Shown: positions 12,842-24,989 of the stretch, in pieces
Layout: every line of letters begins with the position of its first letter
Position numbering within the stretch: the first letter of the stretch is position 1
Assembly (NCBI GenBank): GCA_947034895.1
Contig: OX344762.1
Location: forward strand, 75,572,981 to 75,636,980
Reading direction: 5' to 3'
Source of the DNA: Rhytidiadelphus loreus
Lineage: Eukaryota; Streptophyta; Bryopsida; Hypnales; Hylocomiaceae
DNA length: 64,000 bases
Notes under the pieces: model-generated
Database searches by the model: none
What the model was told of the DNA's origin: nothing
Seen by the model: only the letters and a program-made list of their open reading frames with translations
Made by a program: the position numbers and the translations under genes

Positions 12842-13273
12842 GATTTCAAATTTTATTTTGATTTCAAATTTTATTTTGATTTCAAATTTTATTTTGATTT
12901 CAAATTTTATTTTGATTTCAAATTTTATTTTGATTTCAAATTTTATTTTGATTTCAAATTTTATTTTGATTTCAAATTTTATTTTGATTTCAAATTTTAT
13001 TTTGATTTCAAATTTTATTTTGATTTCAAATTTTATTTTGATTTCAAATTTTATTTTGATTTCAAATTTTATTTTGATTTCAAATTTTATTTTGATTTCA
13101 AATTTTATTTTGATTTCAAATTTTATTTTGATTTCAAATTTTATTTTGATGTCAAATTTTATTTTAATCTCAAATTTTATTTTAATCTCAAATTTTATTT
13201 TAATCTCAAATTTTATTTTAATCTCAAATTTTATTTTAATCTCAAATTTTATTTTAATTTCAAATTTTATTTT
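12842..13273. repeat. 18-bp tandem repeat, 24 units
   Basis: The unit is GATTTCAAATTTTATTTT. Units 1-17 appear identical, unit 18 (13148) starts GATGTC, units 19-23 start AATCTC and unit 24 starts AATTTC. Because 18 is divisible by three and the unit lacks stops in some frames, long repeat ORFs run on both strands (NFILIS on plus, KFEIKI on minus). These are by-products of the repeat. Confidence 0.95.
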
Positions 13274-13279
13274 GAAATT

Positions 13280-15030
13280 TATTAAAATATTAAAAAAATT
13301 CAAATTCTTACAATTTAAATCTAAAAGCTTAAAAACTAAATATTTTAATATGTTTGGAAGTAATGTTTGACAAAGTGGTCATATAGTAAATCTACAAAGA
13401 CATAAGTATTAATAAATCTATAATGACAAAATGAAATGTTAAAGCATGGAATATGGAGATCGATCAAATTGTGCATTTTTCATTTTTGTAGAGTCAAATT
13501 TTGAAGTGAGAAAGAAGTAACTTCAATTCTTCTTAGGTTAAACAATGTTTAGTAAGTTTCTATGTATCTAAAATTTACTCTCAACATAACATTCAATTTA
13601 ATCAAATTATTTGAAACTTGTGAATAATAATTCAATTTTTTATTAATTCACTTAATTGTATATACTCTTCACCCTTGTTCAGAGAAAAAAATTCATTTAA
13701 TAAAGACCTTCAACTAACTTACAACCCTATGCATTATAAATAAGGGTTACTATTTTTTTAATGTTTGTAGTCAATATCAACTCAATTTATACCTTTCATG
13801 TCCATTTGAATTAAACCACATTAAAACAACAAAATAATCCCACATAAAAAAATTAATTATTCCGATTTTTAATTTTTAATTAATTATTTAAAAATTAAAG
13901 AATCTGAAGTTAGTTGTCACAAGTACAACTTAGACTTAGTTTCTTAATTTTTAAATAATTAATAATAAAATATATTTAGAGTTTTACAGTTACAAATCCA
14001 TTAAGAAATAATTACTATAAAATTGATTGTAACAACTTAGATGTAATTAATCATGGAAATAATTTTCCATTTTAGGTTCTAAAATTTATTTATGAATATT
14101 GGTGATACCAATTATAAATCAACCCATTCAAATGTAATACAAAATTCAAAATCTACAACTTTTGTTTGTAAACAAGGGAGTTTGCAAGCTATGCTCTTCT
14201 AGTTTTTTGACAAATTGTTTGTACATTCTTGCACATTCAATGTCCATATTGATAGAATTTTCTAGTTCTTGTGATTTTTTTGTGTTGGGCTCAAGTATTT
14301 TTAGTTGTAGCAACATATACTTCAAATTGAAATATATGCTGCTGCAAGATATTATATTTCAATAAAGATAATATGTTTTCCTATATTTTAAAAACATTTC
14401 AAGAATTCATGCTTGTAATTGAGATCATAGGAACTTGTCCAAATTTTCATTTGTTTCCTAAAGAATAAGGTTCCTTTAGGACTTAAGGTACATAACACAC
14501 CCAAAATGAAAATTTGAGTTAAAATTGCCTCCCAAACAAACAACAACATTGAAACCAGATTTTGATTTTGCACAATGTATACAATTAGAACCATAGAGAT
14601 TTTGGAGTTCATTTTTTGGACGCTAATAGACAACCAATTTTGAAATTCATAACTTATTATTGACACCACAAATTGCAAGATTATAGCATTTGAAGTTGGA
14701 AAAAAATATTTTTGGGGAGGCATCCAAATTCTAGGCAGCTATGATTTGAGGAGGCTTTGCACAAGTTAATTTATTTTCTTGCTTGAACTTTTTTTGCTCT
14801 ATTTTTGTGACAAAGTTATCTACATACTCAAAATTTTTTATAACATTTCAAATTGGGGAATGTGTACCAAAAATTCCAATAGGGAATTAGCTTCAAAAAA
14901 AGTCTCATATAAAGCCCTTTTTTCAACAATTTATGGCTTAGCACATATAATAATTCTTTCAAAATTATTGTGAATGGTGGAATTCTACACTTTAGCTAGA
15001 CCTAGAGGAAGAAAAAGAAAAAGAAAAGTG
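13280..15030. other. AT-rich intergenic DNA
   Basis: Nothing gene-like was supported. Short ORFs of 60-110 codons have no domain, codon-use or splice support. Confidence 0.45.
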
Positions 15031-15037
15031 CCCAAAA

Positions 15038-15265
15038 CATTACATGGGATTCAGCCTTAGGGAGGGCTGTTTTAGGGAACCAGCCTGTGTTGCTAGAAAA
15101 AAAAAAAAAAAATTTAAAAATTTTAAATTTTTTAATATTAAAATAAATTTAAAAAAAATATATATATATATTTTTTAATAATTGTTGATGTGGTCGTCTC
15201 TCGACCACATCAACATTCTGTGTAGCAGAGTTCCCAACGTTTGGGAACGCATGGGAACTCGCAAC
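15038..15265 (+). mobile_element. two-hairpin module, copy 2
   Basis: Same order as the copy at 10264: ACATTA start, a head ending in GGAACCAGCC, an A/T tract, hairpin 1, a 15-base spacer, hairpin 2, then GGGAACTCGCAAC. Hairpin 1 has perfect arms GTTGATGTGGTC (15184-15195) and GACCACATCAAC (15203-15214) around loop GTCTCTC. Hairpin 2 has arms GTTCCCAA (15230-15237) and TTGGGAAC (15241-15248). Several stem positions differ from copy 1 in a paired way. Confidence 0.55.
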
Positions 15266-15269
15266 CTTC

Positions 15270-16630
15270 AAATTTACAAAATGCCATCTAACATATCAAA
15301 CTTTGGCAAGCTTGATCGATCTATCTCCAAGTTGGACCTGATAGAGGAGGAAGTTGAATCAGGGTTAGGAAAGCCCAATTCATCTTGAATCACTAACACT
15401 AAATCATGTTTTCCTTGATTTTGAAGATAATCCCTACTCCATGAACTATTGTTTTAGGATATTCGGCAATTAACTTAAAGAAAATCAAAATATTTGGTAG
15501 CTACCTCCTATACCTTCTAAATTCATTTATTTTATATGCATAGGGAAGAGTAGAGAAGATCTCTATACAAGTGAGGTGGTACAAGGTAAAACAACCCATG
15601 TCAGATATGTAAATTAGAATTACTTAGAGCTCAATTGCTCATAGTTAAGTGAAAAGTAGGAATTGTGTTCAAATTATAATTTCAGGCCTCATTTTGGCAT
15701 TGTTGAAGAATTTTTTCCAAAAAACTTTGAATTAAAAAATGTTGGGAAATCAATCTAACTTCCATCTCCCAAAACCTGTTTGAGATTTTGAGTCTCTAAT
15801 AAATTGTTATAGATAAATTTCAGAGAGGGGTTGGAAGGGACAGTTTTTTGGACATTTTCAAACATCCTCTTTGAATTTTGTCTGTAAAGTTTTTTTTTGA
15901 GTTTCAAAATCATAAACAAGTTTAAGGATATGAAATTTTGCTTGATTTCTTAACTTTTTGTAGTTCAAAGTTTTTTGAAAAAAGTTATTCTACTATGCCA
16001 AAATGAGATCTAAAATTCTACTTTGAACATAATTCCTACATTTTGACAATGAATAGTCAAGCTCTTATCTTCAAATAATCCCACACCCTTTGAGGATTCA
16101 TTATGAACAATGGATTTGATTATAAAAATGACCTCTCCATCCTTGATTCTTATGAATGTCAATGAATTAATTGCTTCATTTTGCCATCAATTTCTATTTG
16201 CATGGTTGTTTGTCAAATGATGAATTCGTAATTAACTTAATGAATTCTTTGGATGTTTGAATTTCTTTATTTTCAAATATGGCATTTTATAGTAATTGTC
16301 CTATTAGGCCAAAGGAACCTATAGAGCAAGCGCTTCCTTGCTACAACCTCCTTATAACTTACATTGGGACAAATTTATGAAGCCAAAAAAATGTCAGAGA
16401 AGTACTTTGGGTTTGAAACCTAGAGCAAGAGGCTGTCCAAGGCCCTACTCAAGTTCCTCCAGGCATTGCAATGCAATTTTTGCTTTAGTGTAAATTCCCC
16501 TACCCGTGTTGCCCCCCGTCTGTGAAAAATAGCATTTCCCCCATGACTACTCATGGGCACATCCAATTGTAATTTTTTTTTAATGGAGCAGTAAGGTACT
16601 CCTCATCTCTACATCCAAAAAAAATTCAAA
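15270..16630. other. AT-rich intergenic DNA
   Basis: No supported gene. It may include the decayed body of the repeat whose end lies at 16640-16712. Confidence 0.4.
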
Positions 16631-16639
16631 AAATATAGT

Positions 16640-16712
16640 GAATTTTTCTATTCATAGTGACCTACCCAAAATCACTATATTGCCAAAAAAACATTGTTTG
16701 GTCTTTTATGGG
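16640..16712 (-). repeat. terminal fragment of the TTAA repeat family
   Basis: On the minus strand this starts at a TTAA (16713-16716), then CCCATAAAAGACC, then TTTTTTTGGCAATATAGTG and a TCACTATGAATAG block shared with 10073 and 62262. The opposite end of this copy was not found. Confidence 0.5.
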
Positions 16713-17574
16713 TTAAGTGGTTAAAAAAACAATATTGCAAAAAAAATGTATTCCAAAACATTTGAGTATCTAAGTTTCCAATTACTATTTGTATAGGAAC
16801 ATGCCCTCTAAAGAAGGTTTTTTCTTACTCAAAGCCATGTTGAGAATCAACAAATAAATGTTTCATCCCTAATGACTCAAGTGACTATTTTTTGGTTGTT
16901 GCCTGCCTTTTTTTGAGCTTCTTGTTTACAAATTTTGAATTAAAAAAAAATCATTTCTAAAGAATAGATTGCATAATAAATCCAATAGCAATAGTTTCAT
17001 TGAATTCCAAGTTAAACTCCCCCCGTGAAATTTCTTAAAGTTAACTGGTGTAGTGTGGTTTAGGTCTCATTTTTGGGTTCTTGTTTTGGGCATGGATCGA
17101 AAAGTCAACTAATTATTGAGATTGTTGCCCACTTCAAAAAGGGTAAATCCACCTCAAAAAAGGCAAGTCCAAGGGCTCAAGCAGAGAAGACAAGTGTTAC
17201 ATTCTTGTTTTTCTTACAAAGACTACTCTCATTTCAGTGACCACTATGCATTGCAAGTTCCACTAGGAATTGAAAAATGTTTGAAATGTTGTTAAATTTT
17301 AGATGAGTATTTTCATTTTTCTTGTCTTTCACTGAGCACAAAAGGTCATCATTTCAAAATATTCTCACTAAGATATGCTCCTTCAAAATGCACTACCTTC
17401 TTTTCCATTGACCCAAATAAAACTTCAAACTTCAATATCTACTAAATTGTGTAGTCAAGTAATCTAAATTTTTTTGTGGTGACCACTCTCAATGTAAAAT
17501 TCAAGATCCTACAAGTTACATTCTATTTGATCTCAAGAAAAAAATGAGCAAAAAATTGCTCAAGATCTTGACAA

Positions 17575-17617
17575 TTTTGGCCCGTTTTGAAAGTATACCC
17601 CTTTAGGTCATTTGGGG
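17575..17617 (+). repeat. possible right-end fragment of the TTAA repeat family
   Basis: GAAAGTATACCCC, then GGTCATTTGGGG and a TTAA at 17618-17621, resembles the end of the 62362 element read on the opposite strand (GAAAGTATAGTGACGGTCCTT). Partner end not identified. Confidence 0.35.
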
Positions 17618-17814
17618 TTAATGAAAAACTCCATCAATTGATGACAAATCCAGAAGGCCAAATTGTGCAACCAAATTCTCTAATCCCAGTGAAAATTCAA
17701 ATTTTGGTAATGAAATCTATTTCAGAAATGAATGGCACACTTTTGATGTTGGTTGAAACCAACTTAAATCATTTCAAACATTATAAATACCTATTTCAAA
17801 TAATATATGCGAAG

Positions 17815-18455
17815 GAGTATATCTCCTTATATCTCAAGCTAAGATTTTTTTTTTTGCAAATAGGCAAATATAATTTCAGATGGTTTCAAGAGAAAAAGTG
17901 AATTTTCAAGGTACTAGGAGAAAGATATAAACTATCAAAATGAGATTTGAATGAATACCTCAAACCATTTCCTTCCTTCATCTACATCTACTCAAGCAAT
18001 TTTGCATACTCCAATGGGGAATCAATACATGAAACTATTTTTAGTACATTGACAATTGAAAATCATAAATTTTCCTCCGAAATTGAAAGATTTTGAATTC
18101 ATATGCATTTAGAATTTTTGAAATTCAACCTCATGATGAATGACCTAAACTGCTTTCTAAATTCATGTATGCATTTAGAACATTTGGACTATTTTCAAGA
18201 TTAGTTTCAAGTGGAGGTACGCATTTCCAACACTATACCTTAAACCACTCTTAAAAAATATATACATCTATAATTTTTAGAATGTATAGGCCATGTTCCT
18301 GAAGGAAGGAAATGGTTTGAGGTGTTTATTGAAATCTCACTTTCATAGTTTATATCTTTCTCCTAGTACCTTGAAAATTTACTTTTTCTTTTGAAACCAT
18401 CTTAAATTGTGTTTGCCTATTTGCAAAATCTTGGCTTAAGGTATAGTGAGACACA
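17815..18455. repeat. long inverted repeat upstream of RanBP1
   Basis: The left arm (17815-17980) and right arm (18301-18455) are about 150-165 bp and closely complementary. Shared stretches include CAAGGTACTAGGAGAAAGAT and CTCAAACCATTTCCTTCCTT. The spacer is about 320 bp without an ORF. The right arm ends about 370 bp before the RanBP1 start codon. Confidence 0.75.
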
Positions 18456-18827
18456 CTCTCTTGCCTATACTATTTGAAAGGGTTCAAGTTGGTTTTAAGC
18501 ACCACCGACCTCACCTTGAACCATAAGCCCCGAACCGTGTTCCCCAAGCCTGTTCTAACGTGCCCGAACTATTACACCGCTTCCGGAGTTCGACCAGGGG
18601 TCGCCCATACCCAACCGCCAGATGGCCCGCACCGACCATCGGTCGAATGGATTAGGGCAAGCTACGCATAAGAGCCATGGCGGCTCAAGACCAGGTCCTT
18701 CCCCTTCTTCAATCGCGACCTTTAGCCTTTGCTGGAAGTTATTGTTTGCAATCCGTTTTGCTTCTGTTTCGCTTCTGTTTGCTTCCGATTTCAAGAGGCT
18801 CCGATCTTTTTACAAATTGGTGCTCAA

Positions 18828-20877
18828 ATGGCCGGAGACGAGGAGAAGGAAGTGCGGGTCGTGGAGGAGGCCACTGCATCGGAAGCAGCAGTCCCGGCCG
18901 AGGTGTCGGAGGAGGCGACCAAGGCTGGCGAAGAGGAGGACACGGGCGCCCAGATTGCGCCCATCGTGAAACTGGAGGAAGTCGCCATTAGCACCGGAGA
19001 GGAGAATGAAGACGTCCTAATTGATATGTGAGTTGTTGATCACAGTTTAGGGTTTCTTCTACTTTTACTTTTTCTTTGGCCGGCGCGTGGGTTTATATTT
19101 CCTCGTGGATGGCGATCGGTGTGAAGATTAGCGGACTCGTGCGTCTGGTGATTGTACAATTGTTTCTGTATTGGATTTGGAGTGTTATTTTGCGTAGTCA
19201 ATTATTCAGGCTATGATGAGTTAATTGAGTTGTGACTGTGTCAATTCTGTTTAGAAAGCGCGCCGGATGGTGGTTATCGTAATTGGATCAGTTTTGTGTA
19301 AGATGTATTCATCTCACAGGATTCTTCTTGTATTGAATTTAGGCTCTGGTGTGTAGTATCCGTCCCCTGCCTTGGTTGCTTCTGTCCAGCAGAGCCATTT
19401 ACCTATCGGGGGCCTACAGTGATGCACGTGTCCCGATTTGGGGAATTTTTCAATCATGTGTTCTTTTTGGTTGGATTCCGTGCTTAATGTCGAAGTTGAT
19501 TTGTCCAACTCATTTCTCTTGGAGATGCCTTCATCCTGATCGGCAAGTGTGGAATCAGAGTGATCGAGTTTATTCTCGTTAGCATTCTGGGGAAAATGTG
19601 ACGATGTGTAGATCAAAATGGCTTTGGATTTAAAGCCTTAGCACCGTTTGGGGCTTCATACCAAGTTACCCACTAAGGGTTAAGATATTCGTGTCGGATT
19701 GATATGGATTGTGACTGAATTTCATATTAGCATAGCCGTTCTGATTTTACTTACAGAGCAGATTGGCGAAGATCTTCACCCTAAGATTTTATTGCATTAT
19801 ATCATTTGTGTAAATCTACCATTTTTCAACCTAGGTTTGACTTCCCGGAGTGTATATGACAGAACCAGTTTGTTTGCTACATTGCAGGAAGGCTAAGCTG
19901 TATCGGTTTGACAAGGATGGAACGCAGTGGAAGGAGAGGGGCGTTGGCCAAGTGAAGATTCTAGAACACAAGTCGTCTAAGAAGGTCCGCCTCCTCATGC
20001 GTCAAAACAGGACCTTGAAGATCTGTGCCAACCATATGGGTAAGTTTCCAGATCAGGGGTTTTGAATCTCTTGAAAGGGATCTGATTGTCGCCTGAATAT
20101 CTCCTGTAACCCGTTCGTAAAATCATAGTTTTTCCGCTTCGTCATTTTTGTAACAATTTGATGTATTCTTTCGAACATTTTGATATCGTGAATTTACTCG
20201 TTACATGTGATGTGCAGTCACGGCTTCTACTCCATTGCAAGAGCACGCTGGTAGTGATAAGTCTTGGGTCTGGCACGCCCGGGATTATTCAGATGGCGAA
20301 CTGAAGGAGGAACTTTTCTGCATGCGGTTTGGAAGCGTCGAAAGTACGTTTCAGTCACCGCAAAATCTATCTTTTTTTATTTAAATTTAGTATATGTAAT
20401 CTACCCCCTTTTGTTGAAGGGATTTTGTTTTGCTTCTGCATACATACCATGAATTCTTCTACTTAATATTTCTTCCTTCGAATATCATGCAACATGTACA
20501 ATACGATTTATTGTGGTGGAGCGCTCAGCCGCATTAGGTTTATTGTCCTGTGAAAGCGTTTGTTATCTCTAGTCTAGGTTTACAATTATTTAATATGGTC
20601 AATTAAAAGAAAAGGGTAATTGTTATTTATAAGTTACAATTGAGCTTCTTTTGTTTTGTCTTCTAATTTTCTGATTGGGTTATTGTCAACAGGCGCCCAA
20701 AAATTTAAGGATGTATACGAGGAAGCTCAGGAGAAGCAGACAGGAAAGGCTGAAGGTAAGGATGAAGAGGCTGATGAAACTGCTGACCTTTTGGACAAGT
20801 TGAAGGTTGAACCTAAATCTGAGGAGGCTGCTGCACCAGAGACAAAGACTGAAGTCAAGGAGTCGAAGGCAGAATAG
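18828..20877 (+). CDS. RANBP1: Ran-binding protein 1
   Basis: Cytosolic Ran-GTP-binding protein that assists RanGAP in GTP hydrolysis and release of export complexes. Four exons join in phase: 18828-19027, 19888-20039, 20218-20343 and 20693-20877, with GT-AG borders, giving 220 residues, a usual length for plant RanBP1. The N-terminus is acidic (residues 1-66). The Ran-binding domain starts near 65 with [20 protein letters not shown], then [31 protein letters not shown] and [10 protein letters not shown]. The C-terminus is a charged Lys/Glu tail. ATG 18828 is chosen because family members start with a short acidic leader. An in-frame ATG at 18729 would add a hydrophobic, Cys-rich leader unlike the family. 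A separate uORF opens at ATG 18677 in another frame and overlaps the start, so it could reduce translation. Identification is firm. Confidence 0.95.
19047..19055 (+). promoter_or_regulatory. telo-box (TTAGGGTTT) at the start of RanBP1 intron 1
   Basis: TTAGGGTTT on the coding strand, about 20 bases after the exon 1 donor, mirrors the placement in the GT92 gene. Role inferred. Confidence 0.4.
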
Positions 20878-22480
20878 ATTGAAGAATAGAGGGGTGTGAT
20901 CATCATGTGCTTAAGATGATGGTAGGTAGTCATACGTGGCACTATCCTGGTTGCATGATACATTGCGTTTTTTACCCTCAGCAGGGTCCTGAGTTTGGGG
21001 GGAGTATTTCCCTACAAGTTGAACAGTTCATTCGTGTAAACCTCTTGTTAGTGTTAATAAGTAGTACACATGTTACTTTTAAAGTCCTGTTCTACTACTT
21101 GTAGCAGCATATGTATCACACCTTTTGAGGTGTCCATTTGTCGTCATATTTGTTGAGGAAAGCGGGATGTACTTCAGTCCACGATTGCATCATCATGGTT
21201 ATTTTATTTATGTATCGGCTCTTGTTGATACAATTTGCAGCAATAACATGTGATGCATTCTATACGGCTTTGCCACTTCTGCTTGGCTTTTGTTTGCTCA
21301 TTTATTTGTGCTAGAATTCATTCTCGCTTTCTGAAGATATCTAGAGAAGGTTTCTGCTGGTGAGCATGTGATAGTGCTGCATGAGTTGAATTTTACTCTA
21401 TTGTCCCTAATCGATGGTGCTTGGAATTGCATTCCAATTACTTGTTTATGCTGCATGCTCTCATGGACCTCTATGAGACATTCAGAAAGGCCATGATACT
21501 CGTCTGTAGATAACTCCAAAAGCCTTGGAAACACGTGACATTTCGGGCAATGATACTGTAAGAGTTCCTTCATGAAGAAAGCTGCATGAAGTACTTCTCC
21601 TTTGGAGATCTTTGAAAGGGTTGAAATTGTGTTTTCACTTGCACCCACTGCTCTCCTAGTGTAATACTCTTGATGCTGTACAGTACATTGATTTGGTCCA
21701 CTTGCATCATTGTGCAGGTTAAATGTTCACAAGCAGACTCCTCACTTTCTCTTTTTAGCAAGAAGTTTGCAATAAGGTAGTCGGTTCATAAACTGACCAT
21801 CTAAGCACTGGAACTGAATTTTGGGCAGGGGAAACTGCTCAGAATATTTTTGAATAAATTTTCCTTGAAAGAGAACAAGGATTGGCATCTAACCCAAGTT
21901 GTTTCATATTTTTTTGGATCATTTTTGAATTAGTTATGAATTTTCATAAAGTGTCCCTATTTATGATCCTATCATAAATGGGCTGGAGGTGGTTCTTGAA
22001 CTGACCTTCATTGTCATTAAATGAATCAAGAAAAATACTATTTATTATTGCAAGAGCCAATCAATTTCCTTTCTTTTCCCATTTCTATTTAGAAGTTGCA
22101 GTGAACACTTTATGAAAGACCTAGGATCACAAATAGGGACTTGTTTAGTTCCAGCCAAAGCAACTGTAATCATGACATATGGGCATGCACCTTCAAATGA
22201 AGCTTGATGACTTGCCTATTGGTAGCTCAAGTCTTCTTGACCCCAAGTTATCTTTAGAAATAGATTCATGTGAATGACCACTCTTATGTACATGAGAAAT
22301 AGAATTTGTTTGGAATTCAAAGGGGATTCTAGATTCTCTTAGTATGCATTGTTTGGACATTTGATGAATAAAATGTGTAATTTCAAAAGTGCAATTTTTT
22401 TGAAAATTGACCCTAGGATCATGAATAGAAGCTAAATAATTCACTAAAAAAATGTAGGGATTGGTATTATAAATAGGTCA
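20878..22480. other. RanBP1 3' region and intergenic DNA
   Basis: The first 200-300 bases are the likely 3' untranslated region. Beyond that, short blocks recur in inverted but non-collinear order (CCCTATTTATGATCCTA at 21955; TAGGATCACAAATAGG at 22122; a related block near 22405). The 116-codon minus ORF at 21298-21648 has no recognisable domain. Confidence 0.4.
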
Positions 22481-22487
22481 TAATTAG

Positions 22488-22648
22488 GTGCAATTGTAGC
22501 AATTGTGGTGAAATGACATCTTGAGTTCTCTCACCCTAAAACCATCAAGACATAAAGTAGAAAAAACTTAAAAGCATGTCAAATCCTTTATGTCTTGATG
22601 GTTTTAGGGTGAGAAGATTTCATCTCACCACAATTGCAACTATTGCAC
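22488..22648. repeat. long near-perfect hairpin
   Basis: The arms are 22488-22557 and 22586-22648 with a 28-base loop. About 60 bases pair with few mismatches, broken mainly by a 7-base bulge (near 22535) in the left arm. Shared blocks are CACCCTAAAACCATCAAGAC and GCAATTGTGGTGA. Could be a MITE or a small-RNA precursor. Confidence 0.75.
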
Positions 22649-22649
22649 G

Positions 22650-24985
22650 TAACTATCAAACCCTTGTCACCATTATGTAGTACAATTGTTCCTTCCTAAT
22701 TACGATCTTGTTCCTTTTCAAATCCCAATTCTATCTCATCAAAACTACACCTAAATTGTCCATTTAAGTTTGTAAATCCAAATGTATTGATCAATCAAGT
22801 TTTTGCTTTTAGTTTGCAAGATCACTTTGAAGGTTTTGATAAACGAACAAATCAATTCAATTTTGTTGTTTGTGTGTGCATATACATAATTCTTTAAAAA
22901 TTTCTTTTGTAAAGGTTAATCATTTCTATTTACTTCTTACATTGCCAAAAAATTCTATATTTATTACATCAAAAATCCTTAACTCCAAAAGGACTAAGGA
23001 GTCTATTTTTTTTTTTTTAGAACTTAGCAAGCTCTCTTGACTTTGGAATTTGGGATTTGGAATTTTTGATGAAATATTTAGGATAGATGCTAGTCATCCT
23101 AATCTACATGTGCGGTCTCAATCACGTCATTCTAACAAATATTACAAAAGTTGTATGTTTTTTTCCAATTTCAATGTCAAAAAGGGTAGCCAAAATATAT
23201 GTTGCTAACTTGAACATTCTCAACATTGAGATTTACAATTCTCAGTTCCTTGTCAACAATTTAGTTTTTTCTTTCATCATTTACAACCTTCAATTCTATA
23301 ATTTTCTTAAAGATGAATATAAAAAAAAAATTGGTTAAATTTTTTCATGTATTTTCAACCCATTTTTCTTGAATAAATGCACATGTTATAGGACATTCTC
23401 ATGTTTCCCTAAAAATGTTGAAAGACAAAACTTCACCTTTGGGAAGGGCTAAAACAAACTATTTCATGAAGTTTAGGCACATTGAACATGCAATGGGTGG
23501 ACATTTTCACTCTTAAATGCAAAGGGGGGGGGGGGTACTTGAACATGTTAACTAGAGTATCCTATGGTTGGATTTTAGTGAATAAATAAAAGATGAAGAT
23601 TTTGGCATTGCTTTGAGTGTAATATTTTGAAGCAGTTTTGGACCTCAAAACATTGCAATCCTTTATAAGTTAAAGAGTTGAAAAAATATTTCTACACTTT
23701 AAAGTTTTGATTGGGAATCAATTCTGGTACAATTTATTAGTTTTGGAATGAAGGTTAGACAATTGGATTGACAAAAACTATTCTACTATGAATGAAAGTA
23801 AGCCGATGTTATACTACCAAAATCACTTGTATTAAGGTAATTGACCCTATTTGTGACAAAATTTATGAGTAGGAAAAAAATAAAATTTTCTTCAAATAGA
23901 AAAGTGTGAGAAAAAACAATATCGATTTTCCAACAAAAGCATGATTTTTTAAATTGTAATGCCCTATAGTTTATAAGTGCCATAAGGTTACTCTAAAACT
24001 TGCATAAAGTACACCCATAATAGTCTTCTTACTCTAGTAAAATGGCTATAATATTATCCTAAAATTGTTGTAACATTTAAGGCCCTAAATATTAATGTAG
24101 ACATGTTTTTTGATGGCTTTACACTCAAAGGGTACAAGACCGTATTTCCGCCACAAAATCATTTATGACTTATCCCCAATCATCAAATGTCACCCTTCAT
24201 TTTATCCTTCTTTCCATTTTTGCTTGCATTTGAATTGAGGTTTAGATTTCACTTATTCAACTCCAAGCCACAAAGCAGAGTAAAAATTAGAGGGGATTTG
24301 AGGGCAAAAACAACCTGTTTCAGGCCTGTTCCCGATGATGTTCTTGTGGCAATGAAAGAACGTGGCACAATAAATAAAATTGAATTTAAAAATTAAATTT
24401 AAATTTAAATTTTTGATACACACAAAAAAGTTGAAGGATTTTTTTTTTCTTTCAGAAAATGACATGGCACTGTCTCCACTACGTCGGATTGCACAGTTGG
24501 CAGTGTTCCCTACACGATGAGGACAAATTTCGAAGTTGAGAACCCACAAGCTTCCAAAGGCCCCAAACATCTTCTAATGAAACATTCAACACTACTTTGG
24601 TTGCTAAAAAAAACTTTTGAACCCTATTTGCACCTAACAGTTGCACAATTGGAACTTACAACTCAATTATTAAAAGACAACCTTTGTTAATCTCTAAAGA
24701 ACCACAAGACCACAAGGTGACTTTTGCAACTACATTTGTAGAAAATTCAAAATATGAGCCTCACTAATAGTCCATGAACAACAAAGAGACCCTAGATAAC
24801 TTTTTTTTGTTGAATCCATTGATGCAATCCAATCAACAAATGACATATTGTGCAATTTTGGGTGAATTTTTGGAGAATGAAAAAGGCACTTTGGGTTGTC
24901 AATTTAGGTACTCATATCTTTTTTCCACACATCAAATTGATTTGAAATAAATTTTACATTAAAATCATGATGATATGTACCCATG
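22650..24985. other. AT-rich intergenic DNA
   Basis: No supported gene. TTAA with CTCCAAAAGGACTAAGG at 22979-22999 resembles a left end of the TTAA family without a visible partner. A run of about 13 G residues lies near 23525. Confidence 0.4.
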
Positions 24986-24989
24986 GGAA

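Noticed and set aside
12788..13370. 171- and 176-codon ORFs of KFEIKI or NFILIS repeats
   Set aside because: They are forced by the 18-bp tandem repeat, occur on both strands and have no other coding evidence.
18677..18991. 104-codon ORF starting MAAQDQVLPLL upstream of RanBP1
   Set aside because: Out of frame with RanBP1 and ends as a low-complexity shadow of exon 1; at most an overlapping uORF.
20768..20790. CTGATGA followed by GAAAC, as in a hammerhead ribozyme core
   Set aside because: Lies in RanBP1 exon 4 coding sequence and lacks the helices of a hammerhead.
21298..21761. Minus-strand ORFs of 116 and 63 codons downstream of RanBP1
   Set aside because: No domain, no splice structure and different overlapping frames.
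21942..22140. Simple inverted repeat around CCCTATTTATGATCCTA
   Set aside because: The two shared blocks are in swapped order, so the arms are not collinear; probably nested repeat debris.
22979..22999. Fourth complete TTAA element
   Set aside because: Only a left end is visible; no matching right end was found within about 1 kb.
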